From Micromonospora purpureochromogenes (GTDB taxonomy: Bacteria > Actinomycetota > Actinomycetes > Mycobacteriales > Micromonosporaceae): 64,000 nt of DNA. The DNA is taken from the NCBI RefSeq assembly GCF_900091515.1, contig NZ_LT607410.1:496001-560000 (forward strand), in the 5' to 3' direction. Position 1 is the stretch's first letter, and each line of letters opens with the position of its first letter. The notes beneath the pieces are model-generated. The model searched no databases. It saw only the letters and a program-made list of their open reading frames with translations, and was not told the DNA's origin. The position numbers were made by a program, and so were the translations under genes. Shown here in pieces: positions 61,902-64,000 of the stretch.

Positions 61902-63260
61902 ATGGCCAGACTGGGCTGGGGAGGATCGGTCGCCACCGCGGTCGGCGTCGCTGCCGGCGTGGGTGCGGCACAACTGGGTTTCGCCTACGGGCTGGGCGTC
62001 ATCGACTGGGCACCGGCCGAGCCCGCCGCCGCCGGCGCCGCCTGGTACGCCAGCCTCGCCTGGGCGACCTGGATCGCGGCCGTCTCCACCATCGCCGGGG
62101 CCGTCTGCGCCCAGCGGCTGGAGGAACGGGGACACGACGGCGCTGCGCCGGGCGGCACGCTGCGCCGGATGACGCTCGCCGTGGCCGGCGCGGTGGGCGC
62201 GCTGATCACGGTGCTGCTGGTGGCCGTGCCCGCCCGGGCGGCGACCGTGCCCGACACCTTCTCGCCACAGAGCCTGGCCGCCGGGTACGCGGCGGTCGGT
62301 GTGCTGGTCGGGCTGCTGACCGCGATCTGGGCGCTGCACACGCGGGCCGTCGCGACCAACGTGATCGCCACGGTGGGCTGGATCTGGCTGCTCGCCGTGG
62401 TGTCGGTCGCGGACGGGGTGCTCGCGGGACGCGGGTTGACCACCGCCCAGCTCGGGATCTGGCAGATCAGCACCGACAGCGCCGGCTTCTGGCTGCGGGA
62501 CTACGTCTACTGGCCGGGGATGCTGCTGGCCGCCGGTTCGGCGCTGCTGATCGGCGCGCTGGCCGCGCGGCGTACCGCCCGGATGGAGGAGGGTCGGCTC
62601 GGCGCGGCCGTCTCCGGTGCGGCGGGTCCACTGCTCGTCGCGGTCGCCTACTTCGTCGCCGTGCCCCGGCTGGCCGAGGTCACCCCCGCGCAGGTCTCGG
62701 CGCACTTCGTCGCGCCGTACGCAGTGCTCGTCGGCGCGGCCGGCTCGGTGCTGGTGGCCGCGCTCGCCCAGCGCGCCGAACGGCGCACGGCCGCTCGCCC
62801 GGCGGTGGTGCCCCGGCAGCGCACCGGCGACCTGGACGACCGCGGGTTCGACGGCGACCTCGCGTCGGCCGGCGACCCCTTCGACACCCCCGGCCCGTCC
62901 GGCCTCACGGGCGACCCGGGCTCCGGCGCGGCCACCCGACCGACGGTCGGCACGGCGACCAAGACCGCGACCCGACCGGACGGGACAGCGCTCGCCGATC
63001 CGCTCGGTGCGGAACCGGCCCCGGCCGACACCCGGCCGGACGAAACCGGCCGCCCGGACGACGGCTCGCCCACCACCGGCACCGGACGGACCCGCCCGGC
63101 CCGCCGCGGCCGGGCCACCCCTCCCGCCCGGGATTCCGGCGCGCACCCGGCGACCTCCACCGACGAGACCGCCCCCGACCCGACGCCGGAGACCACCGAC
63201 CCCTCGGACGCGCCACCGGCCACCGCCCCCCGGACCCGCCCGTCCCGCCGCCCCCGCTGA
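61902..63260 (+). CDS. Hypothetical multi-spanning membrane protein
   Basis: 452 residues. About eight hydrophobic segments in the first ~290 residues, then a ~160-residue disordered Thr/Pro/Asp-rich tail. It is not recognised. The start ATG at 61902 is divergent from the PASTA gene. A large inverted repeat follows at 63301. Confidence 0.7.
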   Translation: MARLGWGGSVATAVGVAAGVGAAQLGFAYGLGVIDWAPAEPAAAGAAWYASLAWATWIAAVSTIAGAVCAQRLEERGHDGAAPGGTLRRMTLAVAGAVGALITVLLVAVPARAATVPDTFSPQSLAAGYAAVGVLVGLLTAIWALHTRAVATNVIATVGWIWLLAVVSVADGVLAGRGLTTAQLGIWQISTDSAGFWLRDYVYWPGMLLAAGSALLIGALAARRTARMEEGRLGAAVSGAAGPLLVAVAYFVAVPRLAEVTPAQVSAHFVAPYAVLVGAAGSVLVAALAQRAERRTAARPAVVPRQRTGDLDDRGFDGDLASAGDPFDTPGPSGLTGDPGSGAATRPTVGTATKTATRPDGTALADPLGAEPAPADTRPDETGRPDDGSPTTGTGRTRPARRGRATPPARDSGAHPATSTDETAPDPTPETTDPSDAPPATAPRTRPSRRPR

Positions 63261-63300
63261 CCGCCGCCCACTCGCGGCCACACCCGGCCCAGGATTGAAG

Positions 63301-63360
63301 GCACTTTCACGGAATGAGTGGCTATCCGACGCGGAATAGCCACTCTTTCCGTGAAAGTGC
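63301..63360. terminator. Near-perfect 60-bp inverted repeat (bidirectional terminator)
   Basis: 25-bp arms with one mismatch (left arm 63301-63325, right arm 63336-63360) around a ten-base loop. It lies between the stops of convergent genes, so a terminator role is likely, but the length and low GC are unusual here. Confidence 0.7.
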
Positions 63361-63392
63361 AGCGCCAGGGCGGCCCGGTGACGAGGAGTGGG

Positions 63393-64000
63393 TCAGTCGA
63401 CGGGCCAGGTGTGCACGGGTTCGTTGCTGCGCTGGAGTTCGGCGTAGCGGCGGGCCATGTGGTGCAGGGCCGCCTCGCGGTCCATGCCCCGGTGCCGCTC
63501 GGCCGCCCAGACCGCCTCGGTCTGCCACACCGCGCCGTTGCGGCCGGTACGGCAGCGCTGCTCGATGATGCCGAGCAGCCGGTCCCGCTCGGCCGGGTCG
63601 ACGCCGAACCGGTCCAGCCCGGTCGCCGCCGTCGGCAGCAGCGTGTCGAGGACCAGCTTGGCCACCGGCACGTCCCCGAGGCGGGGCCAGTGCAGGACGG
63701 CGTCCATTCCGCGCCGGGCGGCGGCGTGGAAGTTCTCCTCGGCCGAGCTGAAGGTGAGCTGGCTCCAGATCGGCCGGTCCGACTCGGCCAGCCCGCGGGC
63801 CAGCCCGAAGTAGAAGGCGGCGTTGGCCAGCATGTCCACCACGGTCGGGCCGGCCGGCAGCACCCGGTTCTCCACCCGCAGGTGGGGGCGGCCGTTCATG
63901 ATGTCGTAGACCGGCCGGTTCCAGCGGTAGACCGTGCCGTTGTGCAACCGCAGCTCCGAGAGCTGGGGGACCCCGCCGGCGTGCAGCACCTCCACCGGAT
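63393..64000 (-). CDS. Glutamate-cysteine ligase family protein (5' end outside window)
   Basis: The visible ~202 C-terminal residues read VEVLHAGGVPQLSELRLHNGTVYRWNRPVYD, PHLRVENRVLPAGPTVVDMLANAAFYFGLARGL, AEENFHAAARRGMDAVLHWP, and end NEPVHTWPVD. This is the end of a GCS2/glutamate-cysteine ligase-like enzyme, an ATP-dependent carboxylate-amine ligase. The ATP-binding N-terminal half is cut off by the window edge. Which thiol or peptide product it makes is not certain. Confidence 0.82.
   Translation of the reverse strand, partial: PVEVLHAGGVPQLSELRLHNGTVYRWNRPVYDIMNGRPHLRVENRVLPAGPTVVDMLANAAFYFGLARGLAESDRPIWSQLTFSSAEENFHAAARRGMDAVLHWPRLGDVPVAKLVLDTLLPTAATGLDRFGVDPAERDRLLGIIEQRCRTGRNGAVWQTEAVWAAERHRGMDREAALHHMARRYAELQRSNEPVHTWPVD

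Overview
The window looks like chromosome of a high-GC actinomycete, most probably Micromonosporaceae (Micromonospora-like). The grounds are very high GC, frequent GTG and leaderless starts, an Scr1-type HTH/DUF397 pair, class E sortase, CrgA and the conserved order crgA - DUF881 - sortase - pabA/trpG - pknB - pknA - pbpA - rodA - pstP - fhaB - fhaA. This order matches the origin-proximal cell-envelope block of Mycobacterium (Rv0011c-Rv0020c). No database search was possible; assignments come from reading motifs.

Layout. 1-11.6 kb: accessory and housekeeping genes (alpha/beta hydrolase fragment, ASCH protein, flavin oxidoreductase/PadR divergent pair, Nudix, LysR, DUF1801, three VOC proteins, nucleotidyltransferase, FUSC-like membrane protein, a sigma factor with its CU044_5270-type partner). 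11.6-28.6 kb: a decayed genomic island ending at an intact tRNA-Gly(CCC). Copies of the 3' half of that tRNA recur at 11894, 15326 and 22921 as attachment-site scars. The island holds integrase and excisionase remnants, an ISAs1, an IS110 and two IS5-type elements, and a 1.58-kb unit with 23-bp inverted ends and 15-bp direct repeats that carries only an ltrA gene. 28.9-38.5 kb: secreted metalloprotease, dCTP deaminase, two NlpC/P60 endopeptidases (one under a c-di-AMP riboswitch), two CNNM/CBS transporters and a large membrane Fe-S oxidoreductase. 38.7-52 kb: the cell-division/Ser-Thr-kinase block. 52-64 kb: tRNA-Leu(CAG), an epimerase/WecG-type glycosyltransferase pair, a subtilisin-like protease, small membrane proteins, an HTH/DUF397 pair, two PASTA proteins without a kinase, and the 3' part of a glutamate-cysteine ligase-like gene.

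How the parts work together. PknA, PknB, PstP, FhaA and FhaB form a phospho-signalling circuit that controls peptidoglycan synthesis by the PbpA/RodA pair and division through CrgA. The sortase, the NlpC/P60 hydrolases and the extra PASTA proteins act on the same envelope. The island is separate history: repeated site-specific integration at tRNA-Gly followed by deletion and IS insertion. The least explained items are the ltrA-carrying inverted-repeat unit and the layered att array.
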